From Morella rubra (taxonomy: Eukaryota > Streptophyta > Magnoliopsida > Fagales > Myricaceae): a DNA stretch of 64,000 nucleotides. The position numbers were made by a program, and so were the translations under genes. The notes beneath the pieces are model-generated. The model ran no database searches, had not been told where the DNA came from, and saw only the letters and a program-made list of their open reading frames with translations. This document shows, one piece after another, positions 63,716-64,000 of this stretch. Each line of letters opens with the position of its first letter. The stretch's first letter is position 1. The DNA is taken from assembly GCA_003952965.2 (NCBI GenBank), contig CM025850.1, forward strand, positions 33,150,235 through 33,214,234, written 5' to 3'.

Positions 63716-64000
63716 TTTTTATTTGTTCCATAATACCCTTTTCAATATCATCATATGCGACAAGTCGTTTATTCTAATACTTAATGCTTCCTTTGACTTT
63801 ATCCACGTGGTGAGTAACATAGGCTGTCTCATTGTACTTTTTTTTTTCCTAAGCTCTCTCGTTGTACTTGCTGTGAGTTTCTACACCATATCAATTTTTC
63901 TCTGACTAGTGAATACCGCCCTGCCACGCCTCTCTCTCTCCCCCCCAAGCTATGTCCTGCTCAGTGCTCACCAAACTCACCAGCTCGGTCCCTTAAACCC
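63716..64000. other. Downstream flank of the tRNA gene, no gene recognised
   Basis: After the T-run terminator the sequence has a poly-T run (63839-63848) and pyrimidine-rich text up to the window edge. No feature could be supported. Confidence 0.5.

Overview
This is nuclear DNA from a flowering plant, most likely a eudicot. The genes have many short exons with GT-AG introns, the DNA between them is AT-rich, LTR retrotransposons and MITE-like elements are abundant, and every recognisable gene is a plant gene. I cannot name the species. No bacterial-type operon, CRISPR array or integrative element is present. Most genes were assembled exon by exon, because single open reading frames show only fragments of them.

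Layout. (1) 1-12350: a two-gene unit is duplicated in tandem. Each copy has a small organelle-type RRM RNA-binding gene on the plus strand followed by a CUE-domain gene on the minus strand. Both RRM genes carry a frame-breaking change in exon 3. The first CUE copy is a remnant with a large internal deletion; the second (10222-12125, five exons, 259 aa) is intact. (2) 12758-20872: one old nested LTR retrotransposon with a perfect 5-bp target duplication (AACTG). It has no coding domains, holds minisatellite arrays, and contains two further LTR-like insertions. (3) 22914-23027: a 37-residue OST4 subunit of oligosaccharyltransferase. (4) 25267-26262: a foldback element of about 1 kb. (5) 26879-28881: a decayed FUSC-family membrane transporter gene. 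(6) 28900-34700: AT-rich, gene-free sequence with a striking A-rich, G-poor tract. (7) 34889-39241: complete ten-exon CSP41B gene (chloroplast RNA-binding protein, 378 aa).

(8) 41252-57418: a block of about 3.9 kb carrying a galactinol synthase gene is present twice. The first copy is a frameshifted pseudogene; the second (55778-57264, 337 aa) is intact. Between them lie a very young Copia retrotransposon (LTRs differ at one base), a helicase (MCM6-like) exon fragment and a truncated beta-galactosidase gene. (9) 58430-58960: a secreted pectin methylesterase/invertase inhibitor. (10) 60284-62915: the TRAPP vesicle-tethering subunit TRAPPC4/Trs23. (11) 63642-63715: tRNA-Ile(AAU).

The intact genes do not form one pathway: they are a stress-sugar enzyme, a chloroplast RNA factor, secretory-pathway components, a cell-wall regulator and a ubiquitin-binding protein. 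The main theme is local duplication followed by decay of one or both copies, with mobile elements inserting at several stages. I found no convincing new biological system. The strongest unusual items are the parallel lesions in the RRM pair, the homogenised galactinol synthase pair, and the young but integrase-defective Copia element with TG...CT termini.
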